DNA of 64,000 nt from CAYJLF01 sp964371055 (GTDB lineage Bacteria; Eisenbacteria; RBG-16-71-46; CAIMUX01), in the NCBI GenBank assembly GCA_964371055.1, contig CAYJLF010000013.1, forward strand, positions 101,216-165,215, given 5' to 3'. A program made the translations under genes and the position numbers. Shown piece by piece: positions 39,041 through 48,400 of this stretch. The notes under the pieces were generated by a model. It was not told the DNA's origin. It saw only the letters and a program-made list of their open reading frames with translations, and made no database searches. The stretch's first letter is position 1, and every line of letters begins with the position of its first letter.

Positions 39041-40615
39041 ATGCCGAATACGCCGCGACGCATCCTCTGGGCCGATGATGAGATCGACATGCTCCGTCCC
39101 CACATCCTCTATCTCCAGGGGAAGGGGTTTGAAGTGCGCGCCGTCAGCAACGGCGAGGATGCCGTCGGCCTGGCCCTCAAGGAACGATTCGACGTCGTCC
39201 TGCTCGACGAGAACATGCCCGGGATGGGGGGTCTGGCCACCCTCGAGGCTCTGCAACAGGTCTCCTCGACGCTGCCGGTCATCCTCGTGACGAAGAGCGA
39301 GGAAGAGAACCTGATGAACACCGCGCTGGGCAAGAGGGTCAGCGACTACCTGACCAAACCGGTCAATCCGAGCCAGATCTTTCTCGCCATCAAAAAGGTT
39401 CTCGAGAGCGACGCGCTGCGCCGCACCCAGAAGACCCGGGACTACGTGGCCGAGTTCAACCGCCTCCTCTCGCTGCGCCACGGCGACCTCGACGGAAAGG
39501 ACTGGCTCGACCTCTATAGCGGCGTGGTGGACTGGGACCTCGAGCTGCGCGAAGTGCAGAACGAAAGTCTCTTCCAGGCCCACGTCGACCAGAAATTGCA
39601 GCTCAATCGGGAGTTCGGCCGGTTCATCGAGACCCGCTACAAGGGCTGGCTCGGGCGGCCCCGCGCCGAACGCCCGCCCCTCTCGATCGATGTCGTTCCG
39701 GAGTGGGTCCTTCCGCCGATCCGGGCCGGCCGCCGCGTCGCGCTCGTGGTCATCGACTGCATGCGGCTCGACCAGTGGCGCCTGCTGGAGTCGCTCGTCG
39801 CGCCCTACTTCGATGTGAAGACCGATCTCTATTACTCGATCCTGCCGACCGCGACTCCCTACGCGCGTAACGCGATCTTCAGCGGGCTCTACCCGTCCGA
39901 GATCCAGAAGCGGTATCCGGACTGGTGGCTGGAGGATGCGCCGAAGGAGGCGAGCCGGAACCGCAACGAGAAGGAGCTGATGGAGGAGCAACTCCGGCGT
40001 CACGGGATTCCGCCGGAGAGCTTCCGCTACCACAAGGTCTACACCGAACAGGAAGGGCTGCTGCTGCGCCGCAAGGTCGGCAGCTGGGCGACCATCCAGA
40101 TCCTGGCCTTCGTCTTCAATTTCCTCGACATGCTGGCCCACGGCCACTCGGAATCGGAGATCCTGCATGAGCTGGCGCCCGATGAGGAGGCGCTGCGCCG
40201 TCTCCTGCAGTCCTGGTTCCAGCACTCCGTGCTCTTCGAGGTGTTGCGGATCCTTTCCCGGCAGGACACGACCGTGATCGTCACCAGCGACCACGGCCTG
40301 GTGCACTGCAAGCGCCCCTCCGTCGTGCTGGGCAATCGCGAGACCTCGACTTCGATCCGGTACAAGTTCGGTGACAACCTGGTCTGCGATGAGCGCGAGG
40401 CGCTCCACGTGAAGAAACCCGCCGACTACTTCCTGCCGTCCGGCAGTCTGACCAAGCACTACGTCCTGGCCCGGGAGAACTACTTCTTCGTCTACCCGAC
40501 CAACCAGCATCACTACGAGCGGCAGCTGCGCGGCACCTTCCAGCATGGCGGCATCTCGCTGGAGGAGATGGTGCTGCCGGTCACGACCCTGACCCCGCGC
40601 TCGTCGGCGCCATGA
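39041..40615 (+). CDS. porX: PorX-like response regulator with PglZ domain
   Basis: 524 residues, the PorX length. An N-terminal receiver domain has acidic residues D12-D13 and the phospho-acceptor Asp56 (V-L-L-D-E-N-M-P-G-M), T84 and Lys106. A helical linker follows, then the PglZ (alkaline-phosphatase fold) domain from about 215. That domain contains V-V-I-D-C-M-R-L-D-Q-W, the nucleophile region I-L-P-T-A-T-P-Y-A-R-N (Thr270 and Thr272), and T-S-D-H-G. In Porphyromonas PorX is a nucleotide phosphodiesterase and a transcriptional partner of SigP. The ATG 39041 has GGGAAGG upstream. The stop overlaps tsaE. Confidence 0.9.
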   Translation: MPNTPRRILWADDEIDMLRPHILYLQGKGFEVRAVSNGEDAVGLALKERFDVVLLDENMPGMGGLATLEALQQVSSTLPVILVTKSEEENLMNTALGKRVSDYLTKPVNPSQIFLAIKKVLESDALRRTQKTRDYVAEFNRLLSLRHGDLDGKDWLDLYSGVVDWDLELREVQNESLFQAHVDQKLQLNREFGRFIETRYKGWLGRPRAERPPLSIDVVPEWVLPPIRAGRRVALVVIDCMRLDQWRLLESLVAPYFDVKTDLYYSILPTATPYARNAIFSGLYPSEIQKRYPDWWLEDAPKEASRNRNEKELMEEQLRRHGIPPESFRYHKVYTEQEGLLLRRKVGSWATIQILAFVFNFLDMLAHGHSESEILHELAPDEEALRRLLQSWFQHSVLFEVLRILSRQDTTVIVTSDHGLVHCKRPSVVLGNRETSTSIRYKFGDNLVCDEREALHVKKPADYFLPSGSLTKHYVLARENYFFVYPTNQHHYERQLRGTFQHGGISLEEMVLPVTTLTPRSSAP

Positions 40616-41112
40616 TCCATTTTCAATTCCGGAGTCCGGCGGAGGAGGTCACGCTGCGGTTCGGCGCGTGGCTGGGCCGGACCCTGGCCGCGCCGGCCTG
40701 GATCGGCCTGAGAGGTCCGCTGGGGGCCGGCAAGACCCGACTGGCGCAGGGGATCGCGAGCGGGCTCGGGTATCGGGGACGGGTGCGCAGTCCTTCCTAT
40801 GTCCTGGAACACCGCTATCGCGGCTGTCGCCCGATCCTCCATCTCGATCTCTATCGCCTCGACGACGCCGGCGCCGATCTGCGCGCCGACTGGGAGGAAG
40901 AGGACGTCGCCGTCGTGCTCGTGGAGTGGGCCGAGCGCACGACCCCGCCCGACGATGCGCTGGCGATCTCGCTTTCCCCCTCGGGGGAGACCGCGCGCTG
41001 GATCGACCTCGCCTGGCCTGGCGGGCATCCGGCGATGCGGAACGTGCGGCTGGAGACGCTTCTTCCCGGCCTCGCGTCCCGCGCGACCGGAGTGCCGGCG
41101 GAGACCGCATGA
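40612..41112 (+). CDS. tsaE: tRNA t6A biosynthesis ATPase TsaE
   Basis: 166 residues. A P-loop protein with L-R-G-P-L-G-A-G-K-T-R, L-D-L-Y-R-L-D (Walker B side) and V-E-W-A-E-R, all typical of TsaE. It works with TsaB and TsaD in N6-threonylcarbamoyl-adenosine formation at A37 of ANN-decoding tRNAs. It overlaps the PorX-like gene by 4 bases and tsaB follows with another overlap. The order tsaE-tsaB-rimI is widespread. Confidence 0.92.
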   Translation: MIHFQFRSPAEEVTLRFGAWLGRTLAAPAWIGLRGPLGAGKTRLAQGIASGLGYRGRVRSPSYVLEHRYRGCRPILHLDLYRLDDAGADLRADWEEEDVAVVLVEWAERTTPPDDALAISLSPSGETARWIDLAWPGGHPAMRNVRLETLLPGLASRATGVPAETA

Positions 41113-41849
41113 AAGGCCTTGTCCCCGGACCCGTCCTGGGTCTCGAAACCTCGGGCAGCCTGACCGGCGCAGCCCTCGTGGTGCAGGGCAGGCTGGTCGC
41201 CGAGTCCTCCCTCGACGCTCGATCGTTGAGCCAGGAGGTGCTCCTCGACCTGATCGATCGCCTGCTCCGGGCGCATGGGCTCCTCCCGCGCGAATGCGAA
41301 CGATTCGGCGTCGCGCTCGGCCCGGGCTCGTTCACCGGAATCCGCGTCGGGCTGGCCGCGGCGCGCGGGCTGGCCTGGGGGGCGAGCCGTCCCCTGGCCG
41401 GCATCCCATCGCACGAGGCGTTGGCCTGGCCCTGGCGTGAACTCGCCCGGCCACTCGTTCTGCTCACCGGGTTGCGCCGCGGCCAGGTCTTCCTCGAAGC
41501 CGGCAGTTGGGAGGCGGATCGCTGGGTCCCGCTCTTCGAGGGACGGAGCGTGCCCGTGGAGTCGGTGGATACCCTGTTGTCCTCCTGTGGCTTCCCTACC
41601 CCACCGCTCCTCCTCGGAGAGGCCGTCGGTGCGATGCGACCGTTTCTCCCGGGGCTGTCCGGGACGGTCCGCTTCGTGGAGGATCCGCTCTCCCAGGTCC
41701 GCCGACCGGCGGTCATCGCCTATCTGGCGGCGCGTGAGTCGGTTTCGCTCCTGCAGGTCGATGCCCTCGATCGTCTGGAACCGCTCTACCTGCGCGGCGC
41801 CGATGCCCGCCTCCCGACCCCGCGCGCGGGGGCGAACGGACACTCATGA
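41109..41849 (+). CDS. tsaB: tRNA t6A biosynthesis protein TsaB
   Basis: 246 residues, ASKHA fold. N-terminal L-G-L-E-T-S-G-S-L and the family motif G-P-G-S-F-T-G-I-R-V-G. TsaB scaffolds TsaD and TsaE in t6A synthesis. The ATG at 41109 overlaps the tsaE stop, and its stop overlaps rimI. The C-terminus ends in a Pro/Arg/Gly tail. tsaD itself is not in the window. Confidence 0.93.
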   Translation: MKGLVPGPVLGLETSGSLTGAALVVQGRLVAESSLDARSLSQEVLLDLIDRLLRAHGLLPRECERFGVALGPGSFTGIRVGLAAARGLAWGASRPLAGIPSHEALAWPWRELARPLVLLTGLRRGQVFLEAGSWEADRWVPLFEGRSVPVESVDTLLSSCGFPTPPLLLGEAVGAMRPFLPGLSGTVRFVEDPLSQVRRPAVIAYLAARESVSLLQVDALDRLEPLYLRGADARLPTPRAGANGHS

Positions 41850-42322
41850 AGGCCGATCGGCCGGAGTTCGAGGTGCGGAATCTCGAGGAGGACGACCTCG
41901 ACGAGGTCCTGCGCCTGGAGCGGGCCTGTTTCGCCGACCCATGGTCGGCCGCCTCGTTTCGCAGGGAGGTGGCCCGGCGCGCGGACGGGGGGTATTCTCG
42001 CGTCCTGGTCGAAGCGGGAGCCGTTCGGGGGTACTCCGTCGCCTGGTTCGTCGCCGACGAAGCGCATCTGGCGAATCTTGCCGTCGATCCGGAGCACCGC
42101 CGGCGAGGCGTTGCGGCGACGCTCCTGCGGGATCTCCTGAGCGAGGCGCGAAGGCGGGGGGGCGCGGCGGTCTGGCTCGACGTTCGGGCCGGGAACGAGG
42201 AAGCCATCGGCCTCTACAGCCGCCACGGGTTCCGCCCGGTGCGGATCCGTCGCGGGTACTACCGGAAGGAGCGCGAGGACGCGATCGTCATGGTCCTCGA
42301 TCTTCTCCCAGAAGAGGAGTAG
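41846..42322 (+). CDS. rimI: Ribosomal protein S18-alanine N-acetyltransferase RimI-like
   Basis: 158 residues, GNAT fold. The acetyl-CoA loop is R-R-R-G-V-A-A-T and the L-A-V-D-P-E-H-R motif precedes it; the end carries A-I-G-L-Y-S-R-H-G-F-R, typical of RimI. RimI acetylates the N-terminus of S18 in Escherichia coli, but many rimI genes beside tsaB act more broadly. It overlaps tsaB by 4 bases. Confidence 0.88.
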   Translation: MKADRPEFEVRNLEEDDLDEVLRLERACFADPWSAASFRREVARRADGGYSRVLVEAGAVRGYSVAWFVADEAHLANLAVDPEHRRRGVAATLLRDLLSEARRRGGAAVWLDVRAGNEEAIGLYSRHGFRPVRIRRGYYRKEREDAIVMVLDLLPEEE

Positions 42323-42333
42323 TGGTGCTGGGC

Positions 42334-43200
42334 ATGGGACGCAAGGGGGACGAGCGCAAGGACGCGAGCGCGGCGGCGGTGCCGCCGGGGATCTGGGTGA
42401 AGTGTCCCGAGTGCGGCGAGATCCTCTACCGTCGCGATGTCGAGCAGAACCGCTGGGTCTGCGGGCGCTGCCAGTATCACTTCGGCATCGCCAAGGAGGG
42501 GATGTCGGCGCGAGGGTACGCGGAAGATCTCTGCGATCCCGGGAGTTTCGAAGAACTCTTCCCGGGGATCACCTCGCGCGATCCGCTCGGCTTCAAGGAC
42601 TCGATCCGCTACAAGGATCGCCTGATGAAGGCCATGGCGGCGGGCGGCCACGAGGCGGTGCTGACCGGACGGTGCACGCTCGAGGGGATGCCTCTGGCCC
42701 TTGCGGTCATGGACTTCGGGTTTCTCGGCGGCAGCATGGCCTCGGCGGTCGGCGAGAAGATCTCCCGTCTGATCGAAGTCGCGATCAAGGCGGAGATTCC
42801 GGTCATCATCGTCTCCGCCTCGGGCGGCGCGCGGATGCAGGAGGGGATCTACTCCCTCATGCAGATGGCCAAGACCTCGGCGCAACTCGCCCGCCTGGCG
42901 GAGATGGGCCTGCCGTACATCTCGATCCTGACCCATCCGACGACCGGCGGCGTGACCGCCAGTTTCGCCTCCTTGGGGGACGTCATTCTGGCCGAGCCGA
43001 AGGCCCTGATCGGATTCGCCGGGCCTCGCGTGATCGAACAGACGATCAAGCAGGAACTCCCGGCCGGTTTCCAGCGCTCCGAGTTCCTGCTCGAACACGG
43101 GATGGTCGACCGGATCGTCACCCGAGGTGAGCTGCCCGGCGTGGTCGCCACGCTGCTGCGCTGGTGCGCCGATGCGCGCGCCGCCCGCTCCGCGCCGTGA
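42334..43200 (+). CDS. accD: Acetyl-CoA carboxylase carboxyltransferase subunit beta
   Basis: 288 residues. The N-terminal zinc ribbon has C-P-E-C and C-G-R-C (W-V-C-G-R-C-Q-Y-H). The crotonase-like core has S-A-S-G-G-A-R-M-Q-E-G and T-H-P-T-T-G-G-V-T-A-S-F-A, as in AccD. It transfers the carboxyl group from biotin to acetyl-CoA for fatty acid synthesis. The start is uncertain: GTG 42325 follows GAGGAG closely, ATG 42334 gives the usual M-G-R-K. The stop overlaps the FolC GTG. accA is elsewhere. Confidence 0.94.
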   Translation: MGRKGDERKDASAAAVPPGIWVKCPECGEILYRRDVEQNRWVCGRCQYHFGIAKEGMSARGYAEDLCDPGSFEELFPGITSRDPLGFKDSIRYKDRLMKAMAAGGHEAVLTGRCTLEGMPLALAVMDFGFLGGSMASAVGEKISRLIEVAIKAEIPVIIVSASGGARMQEGIYSLMQMAKTSAQLARLAEMGLPYISILTHPTTGGVTASFASLGDVILAEPKALIGFAGPRVIEQTIKQELPAGFQRSEFLLEHGMVDRIVTRGELPGVVATLLRWCADARAARSAP

Positions 43201-44564
43201 ACTGGGAGGACGCTCTCCGCCGGCTCTACGCACTCGAGCGGAGGGGAATCAAGCTCGACCTCGATCGGGTGGCGGCGTGCCTCGAGGCGATCGGACGCCC
43301 CGACCGCAGCTTCGCCTCGATCCTCGTCGCCGGGACCAATGGCAAGGGATCGACGGCCGCGGCGCTGGCCTCCGCGCTCGCGCGGGCCGGCTATCGCACC
43401 GGCCTCTACACGTCGCCACACCTGATCGACTTCCGCGAGCGGATTCGTGTCGACGGACGTCTGGCCGACCAGGGGGCGCTCCAGGCTCGCATGGCGCGCG
43501 ACGGGGAGAGGTGGGAGGCCTCCGAACTGACCTTCTTCGAGGCGACGACGATGCTGGCCCTCGGGCACTTCCAGGACGCGGCGGTCGAGGTCGCGGTCCT
43601 CGAGGTCGGCATGGGCGGACGGCTCGATGCGACCAACACGGTCGAACCGATCCTCTCGGTCGTGACCGCGCTCGGGATGGATCACGCGCACGCGCTGGGC
43701 TCGACCGCCGCCGCGATCGCGCGCGAGAAGGCCGGCATCCTGCGCGCGGGGGTCCCCGCCGTCGTGAACGGGGGAGCGCTCGGGGGACCGGCGGCTGTGG
43801 CGGCTCGCGCCGCTCTCCTGGGCAGTCCGCTCTACCGGCGCCGGGACTGCGCGCGGATCGATCGCCTTCGCGTGGCGGCGATCTCGCCGGAACCGGTCCC
43901 CGGGAGGGTCCCGGAGGTCGCGCTCCGTTTTCGAGTGCGGCCGCGTCTCTCGGCTCCTCCCGGTTGCGGTCTGCCGGAGGGAGGCCTCGAGCTGTCGAGC
44001 TCGCTCCCCGGCGTCCACCAGGCAGAGAACCTCTCGCTCGCCGCGCTGTCGTTGTCGGTCTTGCGCGCGCGCGGCTGGAGGTTGCCGGAGGAGGCGATCG
44101 TCGATGGTATCGCTCGCCTGCGCTGGCCCGGCCGGCTCGATCGGCCGCGGGATGATCTCCCCCTGGTCGCGGATGTGGCCCACAATCGCGAGGGGGCGCG
44201 GGTCCTGGCGCGCGCGCTCGCGCCGCTGGTGGGGCGGGTCCGGCCGGTGGTCGGCATGGTGACGCAGAAAGACCACGAGGGGTTCTTCCGCGCCCTGCGC
44301 CGGGTGGCGGATCAGGTCGAACTGGCCCCGCTCGCCGACATCCGGGGCGCGCCGGTGGACGAGTTGGCCGGAGCGGCGGAGCGGGCGGGGTGGCGCGTGC
44401 GCCGCCATCCGACGGTCGCGCAGGCGCTCTCGACGGCGCTCGGGGAGGTCCGCCGCGCCGCGGGCGAGATCGTGCTGCTCTGTGGGTCGTTCCACACCCT
44501 CGACGAGGGGTACCATGCCCTCGGGATCGGGCCGCTCGACCGGCTCTGGGACAACCATGACTGA
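43197..44564 (+). CDS. folC: Bifunctional folylpolyglutamate/dihydrofolate synthase
   Basis: 455 residues from a GTG at 43197 that overlaps the accD stop. The P-loop is A-G-T-N-G-K-G-S-T; M-G-G-R-L-D-A-T-N-T and H-A-H-A-L-G are Mur-ligase family marks. It adds glutamate to folates. accD-folC is a common gene order. The stop lies inside the next frame's N-terminus. Confidence 0.94.
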   Translation: MNWEDALRRLYALERRGIKLDLDRVAACLEAIGRPDRSFASILVAGTNGKGSTAAALASALARAGYRTGLYTSPHLIDFRERIRVDGRLADQGALQARMARDGERWEASELTFFEATTMLALGHFQDAAVEVAVLEVGMGGRLDATNTVEPILSVVTALGMDHAHALGSTAAAIAREKAGILRAGVPAVVNGGALGGPAAVAARAALLGSPLYRRRDCARIDRLRVAAISPEPVPGRVPEVALRFRVRPRLSAPPGCGLPEGGLELSSSLPGVHQAENLSLAALSLSVLRARGWRLPEEAIVDGIARLRWPGRLDRPRDDLPLVADVAHNREGARVLARALAPLVGRVRPVVGMVTQKDHEGFFRALRRVADQVELAPLADIRGAPVDELAGAAERAGWRVRRHPTVAQALSTALGEVRRAAGEIVLLCGSFHTLDEGYHALGIGPLDRLWDNHD

Positions 44565-44580
44565 CGACAATCGAGGAACC

Positions 44581-45492
44581 ATGCGCGCGATCGGGATCGA
44601 CATCGGCGGGACCTCCGTCAAGGCGGGCCGCATCTCCGGCGGAGTCACGGAGAGATTCGAGGAGCGGCCCTCTCCCGCGCGCGCGGCGCCCGACGTGATG
44701 ATCACGCTCCTGGCGGACCTGGCGAGCGGGCTGCGCGCCGGGGAGAAGCTCCCGATCGGCGTCGGATGCGCCGGACTCGTTGATCACGCGCGCGGGCGGG
44801 TTCGAACCTCCCCCAACCTCCCGGGCTGGACGAATGAGGTCCCCCTCGCCGATCGGCTGGAGGAGGTGCTGGGTTCCCGCCCGCTGGTCTTGAACGACGC
44901 CAACGCCTTCGTGCTGGCGGAGAGCCGACTGGGGGCCGCCGAAGGAGCGCGGACCGTCGTGGGGCTGACCATGGGAACCGGCGTGGGAGGCGGCCTCGTG
45001 CTCGACGGGCGGATCTGGACCGGGTGCAACGGCGCGGCCGGAGAGATCGGGCACATGCCGCTGGTCGTAGATGGTCCTCTCTGCGCCTGCGGCGCGCGCG
45101 GCTGTCTTGAGGCCTTGATCGGCACGCGCGCCATCCTCGATCGCTACCAGGCGATGACAGGCTCCGGCGCCTCGGAGTTGAGCCCGCGTGACATCGCCGA
45201 ACGCGCCGAGCGGGGAGACGCCGGCGCCATCCTGACCTGGCGGGAGACGGGGCGCTTTCTCGGCCTCGCGCTGGTCGGGCTGACCCATCTTCTCGATCCC
45301 GAACTTTTCATCATCGGAGGAGGAATCTCGCGGGCGGCCGACCTGATCCTGCCCGCGGCGCGCGAGGCTCTCCGGGATGGGGTGATGCTCCCGCCGGCGC
45401 TGGTGCCCCCGGTCGTGCCGGCGCGCCTTGGTCCCGACGCCGGGTGGATCGGTGCCGCGCTGGCGGCATTCGATGCGGGGGCGATGATCTGA
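44581..45492 (+). CDS. ROK-family sugar kinase (glucokinase-like)
   Basis: 303 residues from ATG 44581, which has GAGGAA just upstream; ATG 44557, overlapping the folC stop, is an alternative. ATP site I-G-I-D-I-G-G-T-S-V-K-A-G. Zinc-binding C-A-C-G-A-R-G-C-L-E-A and the E-I-G-H motif. No DNA-binding domain, so it is a kinase; glucose is the commonest substrate but N-acetylhexosamines are possible. Confidence 0.9.
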   Translation: MRAIGIDIGGTSVKAGRISGGVTERFEERPSPARAAPDVMITLLADLASGLRAGEKLPIGVGCAGLVDHARGRVRTSPNLPGWTNEVPLADRLEEVLGSRPLVLNDANAFVLAESRLGAAEGARTVVGLTMGTGVGGGLVLDGRIWTGCNGAAGEIGHMPLVVDGPLCACGARGCLEALIGTRAILDRYQAMTGSGASELSPRDIAERAERGDAGAILTWRETGRFLGLALVGLTHLLDPELFIIGGGISRAADLILPAAREALRDGVMLPPALVPPVVPARLGPDAGWIGAALAAFDAGAMI

Positions 45493-45493
45493 C

Positions 45494-48400
45494 ATGCGCC
45501 CGGAGATGCGCACAGGCCGTCCGGCGCGTGCCTTGACGATGGCGGTTTTCCTCCTGCTCGGGCCCCTGGCGGCGCCCGCGCGCGGCCAGGAGAGCGGGAT
45601 CGCGCCGGAGCCTTGGATCATCGAGGGCGAGGCGCTGGACGGCTCGCGTCAGGGTGGAACCGATCTCACCGCGCCTGTCATCCTCCACGGAGGCCTGCGC
45701 GCGGTTGCGGAGCGAGGGAGGCTGAGCCCGGACCGGGACGTCGCGACGCTGTACGGCAGCGTCGAGATCAGCGACACCGCGCGCACGATCACCGCGCGAG
45801 AGGGACTCTACCGGCGTTCCTCGCGCCTCCTCGACCTGGTCGGCGATGTGCGCGGGCGCGGACCGGAAGGAATCCTGGAGTGCAACGACCTGACCTGGGA
45901 CCGGTTGGCGGGACACCTCGTGCTGCGCGGCGACCCCCGGGTCTCCGAGCCCACGCGCATCCTCTGGGCGGATCGCATCGAGTACGACACGAACCGGCGC
46001 GAGGGGCTCGCCCTCGGGCAGGTGCGGGTGTTGATGATGCCCGATTCGACGTGGGCCTACGGGGAGCGGAGCGAGTACGCCATGGACTCCGGGCGGAGTC
46101 TTCTGACCGGCGAGCCGCGCTTGGAGAGCCCGGGAGTCGAGGGCGAGCCCCGGTTGATCGTCCTGGCCGACACGCTCCTCATCGACGAGTCGACCCGGGC
46201 AGGCGAAGCGCGCGGCCACGTGCGGATCGAGCGCGGCCTGTTGCGCGCCCGGAGTGATCGGGCCCTCTTCCGCCTGGCTGAGGACCGGATCATCCTCTCG
46301 GGCCACCCGGTCACCTGGGACGCTGACGGGGAGATCCGGGCCGATTCGATGACCGTACGGCTTCGCCGCCGCGAAGCCGACCAGCTCCGGGCCTGGGGCA
46401 ATGTCCGGGTGCGCTACGAGCCGCGCGACAAGCCGGGAGAACGAAACCTGGTGATGGGCGACACGCTCGTGGCGGCGCTGAACGGCGGAGCGGTGAGGGA
46501 TCTCGAGGTCCGGGGATCGGCGGTCAGTCTCTACCTGCCCGCGCTCGGCGACGCGCGGCAAGGATCGGGACGAAATCTGGCCCAGGCGAGCCTGATCCGC
46601 GTCCAGGTCGAGCGGGGAGAAGCGAACCTCGTCGACCTGATCGGCAACGCCACCGGCAGCTATCGCTACCCGAGCGACTCGGCGCAACGCGGCCTGCGTG
46701 AGCCCGCGCTCCTCGACAGCATTGTGCCCGCATGGATGCAGGAGACCTTCTCCGCTGGAGGCGGCGACACGCCGCCGGCCGAACCTCCTGCGCTCCCGCC
46801 CCCCCTGGCCGCGATGCTCGAGCGGCGGCTGCTCGTGCCGCCGGACAGCCTGGCCAGTCCGCTCGACCGGTACTTCGACGAGCAGGTGGACTATCAGGGT
46901 GACACGATCCGCTTCTACGTTCCCGAGGACCGGATTCGCATCCTCGGGCGGGGCGTGCTCGAATACCGGCAGAGCAAGCTCGAGGCGGCGCGCGTCGATT
47001 ACGAGGCCGACCGCCGCCTGGTCACGGCGCTGGGCCAACCGCGCCTGTCGGACCAGTCGAGCACCGTGACCGGCACCAAGATGACCTACCGCACGGACGA
47101 GCGGGAGGGGATCGTCTACCTGGGCCGAACCGAGTTCGACGGCGGACGCTATCTCGGTCGCGAGGTGAAGAAGCTGTCCGGGGACGAACTGCTCGTGCGC
47201 GGAGGGGACTACACGACCTGTGAGGCTGATTCGGCGCCGCATTTCCACTTCCACGCGCCGCGGATGAAGCTGATTCTGAAGGACAAGGCGGTGGCGCGGC
47301 CGGTCATCCTCTACCTGCGGCGGATTCCGGTGCTGGCTCTGCCGTTCTACATCTTTCCCCTGCAGAAGGGGAGGCGATCGGGCGTGATGATGCCCGACCT
47401 GGAGCTCGGGATCAGCCGGTCCGCCGGTCGCTTCGTCCGCAACTTCGGCTACTACTGGGCCATCTCCGATTACATGGATGCCCGCAGCTGGATCGACTAC
47501 TACGACGACGGCCCGCGCATCTACTACAACGGCATCTACCGTTACCGGATCCGCTATCTGCTCGACGGCGACTTCCAGGGATCGTGGCTGCGCGAGAGCA
47601 ACCGGGACTCCGGCGGTGAGAGCCGCGGCTGGAGCGTGCGAGGGACCCATGCCCAGACTCTCCCCGGCGGCGCCACCCTGGGCGTCCGCGCCGACTTCAC
47701 CAGCAGCCGGACCTTTCGCGGCGACCAGGACTTCGGGGCTGGCATCGACGACCGCCTGAACCGGAGGCTGAAATCGTCGGTCGAGCTGCGGCGTTCGTGG
47801 TCGCGGGTCTCGTCGAATCTCGCCCTCTCGCGACTGGAGTACCTCGATGAGACGACCGGGGCCGGCGTCAAGGTGCAGTACGACGGTCCCTCGGCCGACT
47901 TCACGATCAACACCGGCGCGCTGGGGCGCGCCCCCGACGCCTCCGGGCGGGGCGGACGGCTGCCCGGACTCTCCACCGTCTACTTCGGCACCGGCTTCCG
48001 ATTCCGCAGCGTCTCGACGAGACGGTTCGATCGCACGAGCGAATCGAACCAGGCGATCCAGGAGACCTTCAGCCTGAGCGACAACCGCAAGCTCGGCCCC
48101 TACCTCCGGATCAGCCCGAGCCTCAGCGCCAGCTGGGCGGCGTTCGCGGAGGATGCGCGCGGCCGGCGCAACCGGGGTGGAGCAAGCTGGAGCGGCTCGG
48201 TCTCCACCGGCTCGACGCTCTACGGCAACCTGCTCGTCCGGCCCGGGCCGCTCACCGGGCTGCGCCATGTCGTCGAGCCATCGGCCAGCTGGAGCTATGC
48301 CCCCGAACTCAGGAGCCTGACCTACCACGACACGACGACCGGGACGCGACGCAGCCAGTTCCCGAGCGTCGGGGGGATCGGTCTTTCCGGCAGCAAGCGT

